In this document: positions 62,700 through 64,000 of the stretch, piece by piece
Numbering within the stretch: the first letter of the stretch is position 1
Layout: every line of letters begins with the position of its first letter
Source: Lactobacillus paragasseri
Lineage (GTDB): Bacteria; Bacillota; Bacilli; Lactobacillales; Lactobacillaceae
Assembly (NCBI RefSeq): GCF_003584685.1
Contig: NZ_AP018549.1
Location: 1,798,001-1,862,000 of the forward strand
DNA length: 64,000 nt
Direction: 5' to 3'
Notes under the pieces: generated by a model
The model's input: the letters and a program-made list of their open reading frames with translations, nothing else
Told to the model about the DNA's origin: nothing
Databases searched by the model: none
Translations under genes and position numbers: made by a program

Positions 62700-63623
62700 C
62701 TAAAATGCCAAAAAGTACATCAAACCAATTTGAACAATCAATAATATAACTGCGATTGGGGCCTGTTGTTTAATAACGCCCATCTGATCTTTCATTTCTA
62801 ACAGGGCAACGGGTAAGGTGTTAAAGTTAGCAGCCATTGGCGTTACCAACGTTCCGCAGTATCCTGATGTCATTCCAATTGCCGCAACAACTACTGGATT
62901 GGCTCCTTGAGCAATTACAAATGGAATACCAATTGCTGCTGTAATTACAGCAAAGGCAGCAAAGGCATTACCCATGATATAAGTAAAGAGCGCCATCGCA
63001 ATACAGTATAACGCCACTCCTAAGAAATGATTTCCAGCTGGAAAAACATGACTAATCATATTAGCAGTTAGCTTACCAACACCGCAAGTGGTAAAGACTA
63101 CTCCAAGCATAGCTAATAGTTGCGGTAAAACGCCAGGTGCACCAACGCTTCGTACCATTCTTTGTGAGTCTTTAAAGACTTGCTTAGTCGGAGCCTTAGT
63201 TAAAATAATTGCTAAGATCAATGAAACAACAGCACCAATACCGATTCCAACTTGACCACCCAGCGGTGTAAACTGCGCAATCAAAATAGAAGTTAATGCT
63301 AAAACTATACTTGGTAAAAATACTTTAGCTCCTAAACGCTTCGCACCCTCTTGCGCGGTTTTGGGATCTAGCTTAGGCAAGCTACCAACTTGAATTTGCT
63401 TAAACAAAGCTAAAATTCCAATTACTAAAACCATCGCACCCGATACAACAGCTGGAATCCAATCTCCAAAGGCAAAAATAATTGCCAAGAAGAACCAAAA
63501 AACGGCAGTTCCAATTCTCGCCTTATTTGCCTTATCTCTTAAAGTTTCAATTCCAGCAACCGCCATACATAAACCAATCAGGGCATAAAGGATGGCGAGT
63601 AAAAAGTTAATCGTATTTTGCAT
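62700..63623 (-). CDS. DUF979 membrane protein
   Basis: 307 residues with about nine membrane helices, matching DUF979: LRDKANKARIGTAVFWFFLA near the N-terminus and GNAFAAFAVITAAIGIPFVIAQ with GMTSGYCGTLVTPMAANFN near the C-terminus. It pairs with DUF969 and pcp, and the two membrane proteins may form a transporter for pyroglutamate or peptides; this function is not established. Its ATG is one base after the DUF969 stop. Confidence 0.85.
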   Translation of the reverse strand: MQNTINFLLAILYALIGLCMAVAGIETLRDKANKARIGTAVFWFFLAIIFAFGDWIPAVVSGAMVLVIGILALFKQIQVGSLPKLDPKTAQEGAKRLGAKVFLPSIVLALTSILIAQFTPLGGQVGIGIGAVVSLILAIILTKAPTKQVFKDSQRMVRSVGAPGVLPQLLAMLGVVFTTCGVGKLTANMISHVFPAGNHFLGVALYCIAMALFTYIMGNAFAAFAVITAAIGIPFVIAQGANPVVVAAIGMTSGYCGTLVTPMAANFNTLPVALLEMKDQMGVIKQQAPIAVILLIVQIGLMYFLAF

Positions 63624-63624
63624 T

Positions 63625-64000
63625 TTATTGACCCTCCCATTTCTTCATCTGACGGTCAAAGTAAAGATTATAAGCAAAGACTAAAACAAAAGTAATAATC
63701 GCAATTGGAATCGTATTAAGCACAATTCCAACCGGATCAACCTTATAGCCAAGCGACTTCATTGTTGAAGAAATTAAAAGCACACCACCTGAAGCCACAA
63801 ACAAGTTTTGAGCAAAGAAGTTACCAAAGTTATCAACTGCTGCACTACGACCCTTAATTAAGTCAATCTCTGACTCAGTTAATTTCTTCTTATCTTGGTC
63901 TTCAGCAGCAGCAATTACCATTGGCGCAATTAATGGACGAACGAATTGAACTTGTCCTTGAAGAGAAATTCCAAAGACACCAGCTAATTCACGAATTAAA
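63625..64000 (-). CDS. DUF969 membrane protein, 5' end beyond the window
   Basis: The open frame runs past the window edge. The visible C-terminal part of about 124 residues includes LAGVFGISLQGQVQFVRPLI, the typical DUF969 segment, then a soluble loop AAAEDQDKKKL and two membrane segments. An internal ATG at 63921 is not the start because family-like sequence continues upstream. First gene of the DUF969-DUF979-pcp operon seen here. Confidence 0.85.
   Translation of the reverse strand, partial: LIRELAGVFGISLQGQVQFVRPLIAPMVIAAAEDQDKKKLTESEIDLIKGRSAAVDNFGNFFAQNLFVASGGVLLISSTMKSLGYKVDPVGIVLNTIPIAIITFVLVFAYNLYFDRQMKKWEGQ

Overview
The window looks like chromosomal DNA of a host-associated Lactobacillus of the L. 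gasseri / L. johnsonii / L. paragasseri group. The evidence is low G+C, A+T-rich spacers with strong intrinsic terminators, an rrn operon with Ile and Ala tRNAs in the spacer, a mannose-class PTS operon with a DUF956 gene, a sucrose scrA/scrB-scrR locus, clpL behind a CIRCE element, a dltXABCD operon and many amino-acid permeases. The species call is an inference from gene content; no database was searched.

Layout. 1-8.2 kb: a membrane glycerophosphodiester phosphodiesterase, a class-A beta-lactamase-like protein lacking the catalytic lysine, an RpiR regulator, a DUF4931 protein, a 3'-truncated aroD, an unknown membrane protein, an MFS exporter and a glutamine-amidotransferase-like protein lacking its nucleophile. 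8.2-10.4 kb: a macrodomain gene coupled to a half-size ABC exporter. 10.4-15.1 kb: the divergent sucrose locus with LacI-type operators. 15.1-28 kb: tyrosine phosphatase, pyridoxal-type kinase, GatD-like amidotransferase overlapping an amino-acid permease, DMT transporter, T-box-controlled asnA, CPBP protein, a permease/PuuD-type hydrolase pair and two tandem permeases. 28-31.3 kb: manLMN-manO with a cre site at the promoter. 31.4-36.9 kb: a complete rrn operon on the minus strand (16S, tRNA-Ile, tRNA-Ala, 23S, 5S, tRNA-Asn) with two promoters. 37-44.9 kb: a permease, clpL, an orphan EIIC with a DUF915 hydrolase, an orphan ribbon-helix-helix-like protein and an MFS transporter. 44.9-52.2 kb: a candidate small RNA, then the D-alanylation operon. 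52.2-53.4 kb: two related small-RNA / short-peptide loci. 53.4-57.2 kb: CbpB-like CBS protein, P1B-type ATPase, CPA2 antiporter. 57.2-61.4 kb: DUF4097 plus ABC exporter divergent from an Rgg regulator, and a second Rgg-like regulator. 61.7-64 kb: pyroglutamyl peptidase with DUF979 and DUF969 membrane proteins, cut by the window end.

Three observations stand out. First, dltD ends at A AAA AAC followed directly by a TAG stop, and the next gene (a serine hydrolase with no signal peptide and no convincing ribosome binding site) lies exactly in the -1 frame, with family-like sequence running upstream of its only start candidate. This predicts a DltD-hydrolase fusion made by frameshifting. Second, two loci about 0.9 kb apart share a perfect 61-nt sequence; on the plus strand each looks like a small RNA with its own hairpins and terminator, and on the minus strand each carries a strong Shine-Dalgarno and the start of a short hydrophobic peptide, resembling a duplicated type I toxin-antitoxin module. 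Third, a structured RNA of about 125 nt with promoter and terminator lies just downstream of the dlt operon.

Functionally the window combines sugar uptake (two PTS operons under catabolite-type control), amino-acid acquisition (five APC permeases, asnA, PuuD-like, Pcp) and cell-envelope modification (dlt, GatD, GDPD).
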